Origin: Georgenia sp. EYE_87
Lineage (GTDB): Bacteria; Actinomycetota; Actinomycetes; Actinomycetales; Actinomycetaceae
Reading direction: 5' to 3'
Length of the DNA: 64,000 nt
Assembly: GCF_023148685.1 (NCBI RefSeq)
Contig: NZ_JAHXNL010000005.1
Span: 1 to 64,000 of the forward strand
Shown: piece by piece, positions 48,439-56,890 of the stretch
How positions within the stretch are numbered: the stretch's first letter is position 1
Layout of the letters: each line of letters opens with the position of its first letter
Program-made: the position numbers and the translations under genes
Notes under the pieces: model-generated
What the model saw: the letters and a program-made list of their open reading frames with translations, nothing else
Told to the model about the DNA's origin: nothing
Database searches by the model: none

Positions 48439-49299
48439 TCACTGGTCGCGGCGCCAGGGCGCCAGGACCTTCTCGACGGCGCCGAGCGCTCCGGTGAGCA
48501 CCACGCCGATGAGCGAGAGGATGACGATCGGGACGAAGACACGCGCCGTCTCGAACGTGTTGGCGTTGGTGACGATGAGGTTGCCCAGGCCGGAGATCGC
48601 GGTGAAGAACTCGGCGACGATCACGCCGACCAGACCACGGCCGATCGCCAGCCGGATGCCGGTGAAGATGAACGGCAGGGCCCCCGGCAGCAGCAGGTCG
48701 CGCCAGACGCGGCTCTCGCTGGAGCAGAACGACCGGGTCACCTCCAGCAGCTCGGGGTCGACCTCGGCCACGCCGCGCTGGGTGTTGATCACGACCGGGA
48801 AGAAGACGAAGAAGGCGACGACGAAGATCTTCGCCGAGTCCCCGAAGCCGAACCACAGCACGATCACGGGGATCAGCGCGACGGCGGGCAGCGCGTAGAG
48901 GGCGTTGATCGGGATGTCCAGGATCTGCCGCGCCACGTCGCTGCGCCCGGCGACGAGGCCGAGCGCCACCCCGAAGACCACGCCGATGACCGAGCCGATG
49001 AGCAGCACGACGAGCGTGTCCACGAGCGCGTCGACCAGTGTGCCGTCCGCGATCATGTCGAAGAACGCCTGGACGATCGCCGTCGGGTAGGTGAAGACGA
49101 TCGGGTTGACGCTGCGGCCGTAGATCTCCCAGGCGATGAGGATGACCAGCAGCGAGCCGTACCGCACCGCGCGCCGCTGGTTCTTGGTCAGGGTCCGCAG
49201 TCGTAGGGTGCGGCGGGCCTGGATCTCCCGCTGGGGCGGGACCTGCGCCAGCGGGTCGTGCCGGCGGTCCGGCGGTGTGGTCGGGGTGGTGGCACTCAT
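48439..49299 (-). CDS. ABC transporter permease (SsuC/TauC-like)
   Basis: A 286-residue inner-membrane permease. A hydrophilic N-terminus (about 1-45) precedes five or six helices, with the coupling EAA loop SFCSSESRVWRDLLLPGALPFIFTGIRLAIGRGLVGVIVAEFF. This arrangement is typical of the nitrate/sulfonate/taurine importers. The start overlaps the ATPase stop (ATGA) and has GGGAGG upstream. Confidence 0.92.
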   Translation of the reverse strand: MSATTPTTPPDRRHDPLAQVPPQREIQARRTLRLRTLTKNQRRAVRYGSLLVILIAWEIYGRSVNPIVFTYPTAIVQAFFDMIADGTLVDALVDTLVVLLIGSVIGVVFGVALGLVAGRSDVARQILDIPINALYALPAVALIPVIVLWFGFGDSAKIFVVAFFVFFPVVINTQRGVAEVDPELLEVTRSFCSSESRVWRDLLLPGALPFIFTGIRLAIGRGLVGVIVAEFFTAISGLGNLIVTNANTFETARVFVPIVILSLIGVVLTGALGAVEKVLAPWRRDQ

Positions 49300-50057
49300 G
49301 CTGCCTCCCGTCCCGACTGCAGGCTGTCCCACAGCTGGCTGCGCAGCGGGATGTACTCGGGGTGGCTGCGCACCGAGTCGATGTTCCGGGGGCGCGGCAT
49401 GGGCGAGCGGACGTCCAGCATGACGCGGGCCGGCGGCCCGCCCAGGACGATGATGCGGTCGGACATGATGATCGCCTCGTCGAGGTCGTGGGTGACCAGG
49501 AGCGCCGTACGGGTCTCGCGCTCGATGATGCCGAGCACCTCGCGCTGCATGATCTCCCGGGTGATGGCGTCGACGGCGCTGAGCGGCTCGTCGAGGAGCA
49601 GCAGCTCGGGCTCCAGGCACAGCGCGCGCGCGATGCCCACGCGCTGCTTCATGCCGCCCGAGAGCTGGTACGGGTACTTCTTGCGGGCGTCGGACAGGCT
49701 CATGATGTCGAGCAGCTCGTCCACCCGGGCGTCCATGCCGTCGGCCCGCCCCTGGACGTCGAGGCCGTAGCGAATGTTCTGCTCGACCGTCTTCCACGGG
49801 AAGAGGCCGAAGTGCTGGAAGACCATCGCCGCCCGCGGCTCCGGCGTCCGCAGCTCCTTGCCGTGGAGGGTCATCCGGCCCACGCGGGCCTGGGGCAGCA
49901 GGCCGCCGATGGAGCGCAGCAGCGTGGTCTTCCCGCAGCCGGACGTCCCCACGATGCTGACGAACTCGTCGTCCTCCACCGTCAGGGAGAGCCCGTCGAT
50001 GATGACGTTCTGCTTGAACCGGACGTGGACGTCTTCAACTTCGAGGCTGTAGGTCAA
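49296..50057 (-). CDS. ABC transporter ATP-binding protein (SsuB/TauB-like)
   Basis: A 253-residue ATPase. Walker A is GTSGCGKTT (37-45), the Q-loop VFQHFGLFPW, signature LSGGMKQRVGIARAL, Walker B LLLLDEPLSAVD and the switch His in LVTHDLDEAI. It is the first gene of the minus-strand arm; permease, binding protein and kinase follow. GAGCC-type sequence with GGAG lies upstream. Expression is probably controlled by the LacI-type operator at 50127-50139. Confidence 0.93.
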   Translation of the reverse strand: MTYSLEVEDVHVRFKQNVIIDGLSLTVEDDEFVSIVGTSGCGKTTLLRSIGGLLPQARVGRMTLHGKELRTPEPRAAMVFQHFGLFPWKTVEQNIRYGLDVQGRADGMDARVDELLDIMSLSDARKKYPYQLSGGMKQRVGIARALCLEPELLLLDEPLSAVDAITREIMQREVLGIIERETRTALLVTHDLDEAIIMSDRIIVLGGPPARVMLDVRSPMPRPRNIDSVRSHPEYIPLRSQLWDSLQSGREAA

Positions 50058-50117
50058 GGCTCCTCCTGCGTCTCCGTCGTCGCCTGGGGCCGGCCGTGCT
50101 GCCGGACCCGGAGCACA

Positions 50118-50139
50118 CGGTTACAGTTAACCGGTTACA
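50118..50139 (-). promoter_or_regulatory. LacI-type operator upstream of ABC/kinase arm
   Basis: CGGTTACA occurs twice (50118-50125 and 50132-50139). The second copy is part of TAACCGGTTA (50128-50137), a perfect palindrome. The same ACCGGTTACA sequence lies in the lacI leader at 51153-51162. This indicates one regulator for both arms. Confidence 0.7.
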
Positions 50140-50202
50140 TCACCGTGACGCATCTCCTAGGCAGGTGTCAAGCATGACGAGGCCCGACAGCGGGAGACCG
50201 AC

Positions 50203-51132
50203 ATGATCACCACCCTCACCCGGACCACCTCGAACGAGGTCGCCGCGACCCTGGTCCGGCTGCGCGAGGAGGGCGGTGCGGTCGCCCTCGGCCACGCGCT
50301 CTCCCTCGTGATCACGACGCCGGAGGAGAGCCTCGCCGACGCGCTCGCCGCGGCGCGGAGCGCGTCCATGGAGCACCCCAGCCGGGTGGTCGCCGTGGTC
50401 ACCGACCCCGGCGCTCCGGACGGGCTCGAGGCCGAGATCCGCGTCGGCGCCGACGCCGGGGCGGGCGAGATCGTGGTGCTCCGCGCGGGCGGACGGGCCG
50501 CCGGCGCCACGAACACCCTGGTGGCGCCACTGCTCCTGCCCGACGCCCCGACCGTCGCCTGGTGGCCGGCGGCGCCCCCGCCCGTGCCGGCCCGGGACCC
50601 GGTCGGTGCGCTCGCCGTGCGCCGGATCACCGACGCGCTGGCCACCGCTGACCCACCGGCCACCATCCGCGCGCTGGCCGGGGCCTACTCCCCCGGCGAC
50701 ACGGACCTGTCCTGGGCGCGCAGCACGCCGTGGCGGGCCCTGCTCGCCGCCGCGCTGGACCTGCTGCCGACCGAGGGCGTGCGCCGGGCGTGGGTGGCCG
50801 GCCAGGGCCTGCGGCCGACGGTCGACCTGGTCGCCGGCTGGCTGGCGAGCGGCCTGGGCTGCGCGGTGCAGACCCGGCAGCTGCCCTCGCGGAGCATCTC
50901 CGAGGTGGGCGTGGAGACCGCCGCCGGCGCCGTCACGCTCCGGCGCGAGCCGGACGGCACGACGGCGACGCTGCGCCTGCCCGGCGCGCCCGACCAGACG
51001 GTCTCGCTCCCCCTGCGCAGCCTCGCGGACTGCCTGATGGAGGACCTGCGCCACCTCGCGCCCGACCCGGTCTACGGGCGGGCGCTGACGCGGCTGACCC
51101 CGAGCGACCTTGACACCGGGCGCGGCACGTGA
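50203..51132 (+). CDS. opcA: OpcA, glucose-6-phosphate dehydrogenase assembly protein
   Basis: A 309-residue OpcA-type protein. It has RTTSNEVAATLVRLREEGGAVALGHALSLVI at the N-terminus, SMEHPSRVVAVVTDP and the LLLPDAPTVAWWP block that defines the family, with RRITDAL and TDLSWARSTPWRALLAAAL following. OpcA promotes G6PDH tetramerisation and activity in cyanobacteria and actinobacteria. It is normally next to zwf; here it lies between the acid-sugar ABC genes and lacI. It may supply NADPH under the same induction, or be simply relocated. It shares the region between the two LacI operators. Confidence 0.88.
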   Translation: MITTLTRTTSNEVAATLVRLREEGGAVALGHALSLVITTPEESLADALAAARSASMEHPSRVVAVVTDPGAPDGLEAEIRVGADAGAGEIVVLRAGGRAAGATNTLVAPLLLPDAPTVAWWPAAPPPVPARDPVGALAVRRITDALATADPPATIRALAGAYSPGDTDLSWARSTPWRALLAAALDLLPTEGVRRAWVAGQGLRPTVDLVAGWLASGLGCAVQTRQLPSRSISEVGVETAAGAVTLRREPDGTTATLRLPGAPDQTVSLPLRSLADCLMEDLRHLAPDPVYGRALTRLTPSDLDTGRGT

Positions 51133-51162
51133 CTACGGTCAGCCTCGTAGAAACCGGTTACA
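51110..51162 (+). promoter_or_regulatory. lacI promoter with downstream operator
   Basis: TTGACA (51110-51115) and TACGGT (51134-51139) are 18 bases apart, inside the 3-prime end of opcA. AACCGGTTACA (51152-51162) lies 12 bases beyond the -10, about where the transcript begins, so bound repressor would block the lacI operon. The operator matches the one at 50127-50139. Confidence 0.75.
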
Positions 51163-51179
51163 GAAACTGCGAGGAAAAC

Positions 51180-52184
51180 ATGCCTGCGACCATCCGGGAC
51201 GTCGCCGCCGAGGCGGGCGTCTCCGTCGCCACGGTCTCCCGGGTCGCCTCCGGCGGCAACTACCCCATCGGGGCTGAGACCAAGGCGAAGGTCCTCGCAG
51301 CCATCGAGCGGCTCAACTACCGCCCCAACGGCATGGCCAAGGGCCTGACGCAGCGCAACAGCCGCCTCGTCGGCGTCGTCGCACCCGACATGTCCAACCC
51401 CTACTACCCGGAGGTCACCCGCGGCATCGAGGACGTGGCCACCGCACGGGGGTACCAGGTCCTCTCCTGCAGCACCGACCGTGACCCGGCCCGCGCCCGG
51501 GCCAGCATCGACGCCCTGCTCGCCAAGCGGGTCGCCGCGCTGGCCGTCATCGGCGGCGGCGACGAGGTGGTCCTCCAGGACCGCGACCTCGAGGCGTACG
51601 GCACCGAGGTGGTCATGATCGGGCGCGCGACCCGCCGGTTCTCCACGGTCCGCGTGGAGAACGCCGAGGCGGGCCAGGAGGTGGGGCGCCACCTGCTGGC
51701 CCTGGGCCACCGCCGGATCGGCTTCGTCGCCGGCCACCGCGGCTCCAGCGCCTCGGACGAGCGGCTGCGCGGCTTCCGGCGGGCGCTGAAGGAGGCCGGC
51801 GTGGAGCACCGCGCGGAGTACGTCCAGAACGGCGACTACACCGAGGCCGGCGGGTACGACGCGACCCGGCGGCTCATGCACCTCTCCGCCCCGCCGTCGG
51901 CGATCTTCGCGGCGAGCGACCGGATGGCGATCGGGGCGCTGGCGGCGCTGCGGGACATGCAGCTGCGCGTCCCGGACGACGTGGCCCTGGTGGGCTTCGA
52001 CGACATCCCCATGGCGGAGTACCTCAGACCGGCGCTGACCACCGTCTCGGTCTCCGCCCACAGGCTCGGCACGGAGGCCATGGGCCTCGTGCTCGACGGA
52101 ACCGGTCGCCCCAGGCGGCCCCAGCACCTCCGCGTCCGCACGCGGATGGTCATCAGGGAGAGCTGCGGCGCGCGGCGCACGTGA
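51180..52184 (+). CDS. LacI-family transcriptional repressor
   Basis: A 334-residue regulator. The N-terminal DNA-binding domain is TIRDVAAEAGVSVATVSRVASGG plus the hinge RLNYRPNGMAKGLTQRNSRLVGVV. A periplasmic-binding-like effector domain follows with DMSNPYYPEVTRGIEDVA, SDRMAIGALAAL and LVGFDDIPMAEYLRPALTTV. GAGGAAAAC precedes the ATG. It heads the plus-strand catabolic operon and is likely autoregulated, derepressed by the imported acid sugar or a metabolite. Confidence 0.94.
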   Translation: MPATIRDVAAEAGVSVATVSRVASGGNYPIGAETKAKVLAAIERLNYRPNGMAKGLTQRNSRLVGVVAPDMSNPYYPEVTRGIEDVATARGYQVLSCSTDRDPARARASIDALLAKRVAALAVIGGGDEVVLQDRDLEAYGTEVVMIGRATRRFSTVRVENAEAGQEVGRHLLALGHRRIGFVAGHRGSSASDERLRGFRRALKEAGVEHRAEYVQNGDYTEAGGYDATRRLMHLSAPPSAIFAASDRMAIGALAALRDMQLRVPDDVALVGFDDIPMAEYLRPALTTVSVSAHRLGTEAMGLVLDGTGRPRRPQHLRVRTRMVIRESCGARRT

Positions 52185-52239
52185 CCGCGCGCGGCGACCT
52201 CCCGTGAGTCAACGACGACACATCTACGAGGAGATTCAC

Positions 52240-53133
52240 ATGTCCACGAAGGACTACGCCAAGACCGACGCGAACAACGAGCGCAAGCACAACATTCTCG
52301 GGATGTCGTTCTCCGAGGTCGCGGAGCGGCTGCAGGAGCCGGGGCAGGACACGGTCCTCGTCCCGATGGGCAGCACCGAGAAGCACGGCGCGCACATCCC
52401 GCTGGGCACGGACAGCTACGTCACCATGGAGGTGGTCTACCGCGCCGCGGAGAAGCACGACGTCCTGTTCACCCCGCTGCAGCCGTTCGGGTACTCCCCG
52501 CACCACATGGGCCGCAACGAGGAGGGCGCCGGGACCATCACCCTCAAGGCCGAGACCTACCGCCGGGTGCTCAACGACGTCGCCCGCAGCCTGATCTACC
52601 ACGGCGTCAAGAAGGTCATCTTCGTCAGCCACCACGGGTCCAACACCAAGCCCATCGACGAGGTCATGCGCCAGCTGCGCTACGAGACCGGCGCCTACAT
52701 CTCCTTCTACAAGACGCCGACCGAGCGCGAGGCCAACGTCGTCCAGGACCTCTTCGAGAACCCGCCCGAGGAGACCCCGGGCTGGCACTCCTCCGAGCTG
52801 GAGACCTCGTGCCTCATGGCGACGGCGGACGGGCTGGTCCACATGGACCGCGCCGTCGAGGACCGGGCGCACGCCCCGGCCTACATGGGCGGGTCGTTCT
52901 CGAAGATCGACGGCACCGGCACGGTGAAGTTCCAGAACTCGGAGAACATCTGGGTCCCGATGGACCACCACGAGTACTCCGACACCGCCACCATCGGTAA
53001 CCCCTTCCGCGCGACCAAGGAGAAGGGCCTGGCGATGTTCGACCGGATGGCCGACCACCTCGGCGCCTACGTCGACGAGGTGCGCAAGTTCGAGGTGAAC
53101 GTGACGTTCAGCGACTACCCCGAGCGGGCCTGA
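52240..53133 (+). CDS. creatininase-family metal-dependent hydrolase
   Basis: A 297-residue member of the creatininase superfamily. Metal ligands are predicted at E47, H49 and D58 in GSTEKHGAHIPLGTDS, H131-H132 in VSHHGSN and E186 in SSELETS. Known relatives hydrolyse creatinine, other lactams or formamides (ArfB), or process mycofactocin (MftE). In this acid-sugar locus it could open a lactone or amide of the substrate, which is speculation. GAGGAGATTCAC fixes the start; a longer in-frame start at 52204 lacks support. Confidence 0.88.
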   Translation: MSTKDYAKTDANNERKHNILGMSFSEVAERLQEPGQDTVLVPMGSTEKHGAHIPLGTDSYVTMEVVYRAAEKHDVLFTPLQPFGYSPHHMGRNEEGAGTITLKAETYRRVLNDVARSLIYHGVKKVIFVSHHGSNTKPIDEVMRQLRYETGAYISFYKTPTEREANVVQDLFENPPEETPGWHSSELETSCLMATADGLVHMDRAVEDRAHAPAYMGGSFSKIDGTGTVKFQNSENIWVPMDHHEYSDTATIGNPFRATKEKGLAMFDRMADHLGAYVDEVRKFEVNVTFSDYPERA

Positions 53134-53166
53134 GACCTGGTCGCCCGACTCACGAGGAGGTGCGTC

Positions 53167-53844
53167 ATGGCAGGACAGAGCCCGCTCGACGCCGTCGACC
53201 CGAGGCTGCTCCGGCTGCTGCGGGAGGAGCTCGTGGCGATCTCGCGCCGCGCCTACGAGCGCGGCCTCGTGCCGGGCGTGAGCGGGAACAACAGCCTGCG
53301 CATCCCCGGCACCGACCTGCTGCTCATCAAGACGACGGGCTGCTGCCAGGGCGACATGGACACCGCCGACACCGTCGTGATGACGCTGGACGGCGAGGTC
53401 CTGGAGCCCGGGCGGCAGCCCTCGAAGGAGTGGCGGTGGCACTCGGCGATCTACCGGGCGCGGCCCGACGTCGGGGCGGTCGTGCACCAGCACCCGCCCT
53501 ACGCGGTGGCGTTCGCCGTCGCCAACCGGGTGCCGCCGGTCGTCCACACGGCGGCCCGCGGCCACCTGCGGCGGATCGCCCTGGTGGACCTGCTCCCGGC
53601 CGGCTCGGAGGAGCTGGCCGACCAGATCACCGAGCTGTTCTCCGACCCGGAGCTGCGGGTGGCCCTGATGCGCGAGCACGGGACCATCGCGGTGGGGCCG
53701 GACCTGCGGACCGCCCACTACCGGACGGAGTACCTGGAGGACAACGCCCGCGTCGCGCTGCTGGCGGCGCAGGCCGTGGCCCTCTCGCCGCACGACCACG
53801 TCCGCCTGGCCGAGGACCTCGCCCCGCTGGCCGAGGACGCCTGA
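53167..53844 (+). CDS. class II aldolase/adducin-family protein
   Basis: A 225-residue zinc aldolase-type protein. VPGVSGNNSLRIPGTDLLLIKTTG binds the phosphate. PSKEWRWHSAIY carries the catalytic Glu (E88) and H92, VVHQHPPYAVA gives zinc ligands H107 and H109, and MREHGTIAVG the third His. OtnC in tetronate pathways belongs to this family and decarboxylates 3-oxo-tetronate 4-phosphate to dihydroxyacetone phosphate. The DUF1537 kinase in the other arm would make its substrate. GAGGAGG precedes the ATG. Confidence 0.88.
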   Translation: MAGQSPLDAVDPRLLRLLREELVAISRRAYERGLVPGVSGNNSLRIPGTDLLLIKTTGCCQGDMDTADTVVMTLDGEVLEPGRQPSKEWRWHSAIYRARPDVGAVVHQHPPYAVAFAVANRVPPVVHTAARGHLRRIALVDLLPAGSEELADQITELFSDPELRVALMREHGTIAVGPDLRTAHYRTEYLEDNARVALLAAQAVALSPHDHVRLAEDLAPLAEDA

Positions 53845-53845
53845 C

Positions 53846-55093
53846 GTGGCCGCGGCCCCCGTCGTCGCCGTCCTGGCGACGCTCGACACGAAGAGGGAGG
53901 AGGCCGTCTTCCTCCGGGACCGCATCATCGACAACGACGGCGAGGCGGTCGTCGTCGACATCGGGCTCAGCCCGGCGGACGACCCGGTCGCGACGGTCCC
54001 CGCCTCCGCCGTCGCCGCGGCCGCGGGCCGGGACGTGCCGGGGCTGCGGGCCGGCCCGCGGGACGAGGCGATGGCCGCGATGGGGGCGGGGGCGGCCGCC
54101 CACCTGACCCGGTGGTACGACGCCGGACGCCTCGACGGGATGATCGGGGTCGGCGGCAACCAGGGCACCGCGGTGGCCTCCATCGCGATGCGGGCCGTCC
54201 CGATCGGGGCGCCGAAGCTGCTGATCTCGACGGTGGCGTCGGGGAACGTGCGCAAGTACGTCATGGACTCCGACATCGCGATGCAGTTCTCGGTGGCGGA
54301 CCTGCTCGGCGGGCCCAACATCGTCACGACGTCGATCCTGGACACCTGCGCCGCGGGCATCGTGGCCATGGCGCGGGCCGCGGCGCGGTACCGGGCCCGG
54401 GCCCGGCCGCGGGCCACCGCGGTGGCGGTGACGGCGTTCGGGAACACCGAGGCCGCCGTCGTCCGCGCGGTGGCCGCCCTGCGGGAGCAGGGCTACGAGA
54501 TCGTGCCGTTCCACGCCTCCGGCGCGTGCGGGTCGGCGATGGAGCGGCTGATCCGGCAGGGGACGCTCCAGGCCGTGCTGGACATGACCACGCACGAGCT
54601 GCTCGGCGAGCTGCACCCGCGGGACATCTACGCGCCGGTCCGGCCCGGTCGCCTCACCGCGGCCGGGGAGATGGGCATCCCGCAGGTCGTCGTCCCCGGG
54701 GGGCTGGAGTACCTGTGCTTCGGCGGCGTCGACGAGATCCCCGAGGCGTACCGGGGTCGCCCCACCCACGTCCACAACCCCTACAACACCAACGTCCGGA
54801 CGACGGCGGAGGAGCTGGCCGCCGTGGGCGAGCTCATGGCGGAGCGGCTCAACGCCGCCACCGGCCCGGTCGCCGTCCTCGTCCCGCTGCGCGGGTGGTC
54901 CCACGTGGGCAGCCCGGGCGGCGTCCTGCACGACCCCGCCATCAACCAGGCGCTGATCGACGTCCTGGGGGCCCGCCTGCGGAGCGACATCCCCCTGACC
55001 CTGCTCGACCTGTCCATCAACGACGAAACCTTCGCCGTGACCGCGGCGCAGACCCTGACCGACATGGTGGGAGCCCCCACCGCCGTGAGGTGA
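53846..55093 (+). CDS. Tm-1-like ATP-binding domain protein (UPF0261)
   Basis: A 415-residue UPF0261/Tm-1-like protein. It starts VVAVLATLDTKREEAVFLRDRI and has VGGNQGTAVASIAMRAVPIGAPKLLISTVASGNV, FHASGACGSAMERLI and GLEYLCFGGVDEIPEAYRGR. In plants the domain binds ATP and a TIM-barrel follows; the bacterial function is unknown. It sits two bases after the aldolase stop. The conserved G-G-N-Q-G loop may bind nucleotide. Its repeated presence in sugar-acid operons suggests an isomerase or ligase-like step, not established. Confidence 0.85.
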   Translation: MAAAPVVAVLATLDTKREEAVFLRDRIIDNDGEAVVVDIGLSPADDPVATVPASAVAAAAGRDVPGLRAGPRDEAMAAMGAGAAAHLTRWYDAGRLDGMIGVGGNQGTAVASIAMRAVPIGAPKLLISTVASGNVRKYVMDSDIAMQFSVADLLGGPNIVTTSILDTCAAGIVAMARAAARYRARARPRATAVAVTAFGNTEAAVVRAVAALREQGYEIVPFHASGACGSAMERLIRQGTLQAVLDMTTHELLGELHPRDIYAPVRPGRLTAAGEMGIPQVVVPGGLEYLCFGGVDEIPEAYRGRPTHVHNPYNTNVRTTAEELAAVGELMAERLNAATGPVAVLVPLRGWSHVGSPGGVLHDPAINQALIDVLGARLRSDIPLTLLDLSINDETFAVTAAQTLTDMVGAPTAVR

Positions 55094-55097
55094 AAAC

Positions 55098-56201
55098 ATG
55101 ACCACGACGTCAGCCGCCCCCGGGCGGCGCACCGACGAGCAGATCCCCGAGAGCATGCGCGCCGCCGTGCTGTTCGGGCCCGGCGACATGCGGGTGGTGG
55201 ACAAGCCCGTCCCGCGCCCGGGCCCCGACGAGGTGCTGGTGAAGGTCGCCATGTGCGGCATGTGCGGCACCGACCTGAAGATCTACGACGGCCACTTCCC
55301 CGGCACTCCCCCGTACGGCGAGTACACCCCCGGCCACGAGTGGACCGGCACGGTGGTCGCGGTGGGCGAGACCGTGGACGAGGTGGCGCCCGGGGACCGC
55401 GTCTGCATCGAGGCGCACCACGGGTGCGGACGCTGCGACAACTGTCTCGTGGGGCTGTACACCGCCTGCCTGAACTACGGGAACCGCAAGAAGAACCACC
55501 GCGCCTCGGGCATGACGACGGACGGCGGGTTCGCCGAGTACGCGCTGCACAACGTGGCCTCGCTGTACAAGATGCCGGACAACGTCTCCTTCAAGGACGC
55601 CGTGCTCATCACGACCGCCGGCACGGGGCTGTACGGGCTCGACGCCACCGGCGGGTACATCGCCGGCGACGACGTGGTCGTCTTCGGGCCCGGACCGGTC
55701 GGCCTCATGACGGTCCAGGCGTGCAAGCAGCTGGGGGCGCGGAACGTCATCCTCGTCGGCACCCGCCCGAGCCGGCTCGAGATGGGCAAGAAGCTCGGCG
55801 CCGACCACGTGATCAACAGCCGCGAGACCGACGCCGTCGCGGAGGTGAAGAAGCTGACCGGAGGGGGCGCGGACCTGGTCATCGAGACCTCGGGCGCGAC
55901 CGCCACCCCGCAGCAGTGCGTCGAGACCGTGCGGCGCGGCGGGAAGATCCTCTTCGTCGCGTTCTACCCGGAGCCCGTCACGTTCGACCTCACCGCCGTG
56001 GTGCGCAGCGACGTCACGATGTACACCACCCGCGGCGAGGGCGGGAACAACGTCAAACGGGCCGTGGCGCTGGCCGAGATGGGCCGGCTCAAGGGCGAGG
56101 AGCTCGTGACGCACGAGTTCCCGCTCGAGGACATCTCCGAGGCGCTGCGCGTGGTCCGCGAGCGCGACGGCGACCCGCTCAAGGTGGTCGTCGCCTTCTG
56201 A
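55098..56201 (+). CDS. zinc-dependent alcohol dehydrogenase
   Basis: A 367-residue MDR/threonine-dehydrogenase-like enzyme. Catalytic-zinc residues are in CGMCGTDLKIYDG and PGHEWTGTV; the structural-zinc lobe is GCGRCDNC plus a later Cys in LYTACLN. The Rossmann fold is VVVFGPGPVGLMTVQACKQLG. It should oxidise a secondary alcohol of the sugar acid (C3 of a tetronate or the like) with NAD(P). It is the last gene of the plus arm, five bases after the Tm-1-like gene, and is followed by a terminator. Confidence 0.9.
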   Translation: MTTTSAAPGRRTDEQIPESMRAAVLFGPGDMRVVDKPVPRPGPDEVLVKVAMCGMCGTDLKIYDGHFPGTPPYGEYTPGHEWTGTVVAVGETVDEVAPGDRVCIEAHHGCGRCDNCLVGLYTACLNYGNRKKNHRASGMTTDGGFAEYALHNVASLYKMPDNVSFKDAVLITTAGTGLYGLDATGGYIAGDDVVVFGPGPVGLMTVQACKQLGARNVILVGTRPSRLEMGKKLGADHVINSRETDAVAEVKKLTGGGADLVIETSGATATPQQCVETVRRGGKILFVAFYPEPVTFDLTAVVRSDVTMYTTRGEGGNNVKRAVALAEMGRLKGEELVTHEFPLEDISEALRVVRERDGDPLKVVVAF

Positions 56202-56229
56202 GCCGTCTACCTGCATGAGGGCCGCTCGG

Positions 56230-56256
56230 GCCCGGACCCCGTCCGGGCGGCGTTTT
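56230..56256 (+). terminator. intrinsic terminator of plus-arm operon
   Basis: GCCCGGAC (56230-56237), loop CCC, GTCCGGGC (56241-56248), then GGCG and TTTT at 56253-56256. It lies 29 bases after the dehydrogenase stop. Confidence 0.72.
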
Positions 56257-56383
56257 CCGCAGGCAAGCTCCGCCCGGACCGGGACCCCGCCCGGGCGGCG
56301 CTTGTCGGGTGGACGCGCGCCGCACCGGCCGCACCCCCCGGCTGTGTCTGTCGCGGCGTCTGGCCAGCGGCGGCGCCCGGGCG

Positions 56384-56494
56384 GCACCAGGAGACAGCCC
56401 CGGGCGACAACGTCCGGGCAGCACCAGGAGACAGCCCCGGGCGACGACGTCCGGGCGGCACCAGGAGACAGCCCCGGGCGACGACGTCCGGGCG
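56384..56494. repeat. three 37-bp tandem repeats
   Basis: GCACCAGGAGACAGCCCCGG then GCGACGACGTCCGGGCG is repeated at 56384, 56421 and 56458, with only two or three differences between copies. There are no spacers, so it is not a CRISPR array. Confidence 0.9.
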
Positions 56495-56533
56495 GGGTAT
56501 GTTCTTCGGCGAATATCAGGCCCGCGGGAACGA

Positions 56534-56665
56534 CGCGAGCGTGGCTCGCAGGAGTGCAGCGTGGAGCGTTCGCGATGGCGGAGCGGGAGTCGCGTGAGCC
56601 TGGCTCGCAAGAGTGCAGCATGGAGCGCGCGGGTCAGCCGAGCGGGAGTGGCGCGAGCCGGGCTC
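56534..56665. repeat. 59-bp tandem repeat, about 2.2 copies
   Basis: Units start at 56534, 56593 and 56652. Each begins CGYGAGC, then TGGCTCGCARGAGTGCAG and GAGCGGGAGT near the end. GCGAGC and GCTCGC at the unit start form a small hairpin. The period matches that of the repeat at 23031. Confidence 0.75.
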
Positions 56666-56890
56666 TCACCTCACCCTCGCCGCTCAAACTGAGGGAAAAA
56701 CACACCTTGCCCGTGCGGGCCCTGGAAAGGACCCCACGACGTCCCCGCGTCGGCCGAAGCTGCGCCGTGGCTGCCGGCCGGGGTGGTAGGTAGTTTGCTG
56801 CGGAGGTCCCTCGCCCCGCGGCGGGCCGACCCACCTGCCCGACGGCGGCCGACGCGCTGCCCACCCCCAGCACCGGAGGAGGAGCGGCCC

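Larger units (their letters stand above)
56202..56890. other. 689-base repeat-rich spacer
   Basis: No gene is supported. In order it holds a hairpin with T-run, GC-hairpins built on GTCCGGGCGG, three 37-bp tandem repeats, a short AT-richer spot (GTATGTTCTTCGGCGAATATC, split by the 37-bp tract end near 56498), 59-bp repeats and a leader with GGAGGAGGAG before the channel gene. Confidence 0.6.

Noticed and set aside
56384-56494. CRISPR array candidate
   Set aside because: The three 37-bp units are directly adjacent with no spacers and no cas genes nearby.
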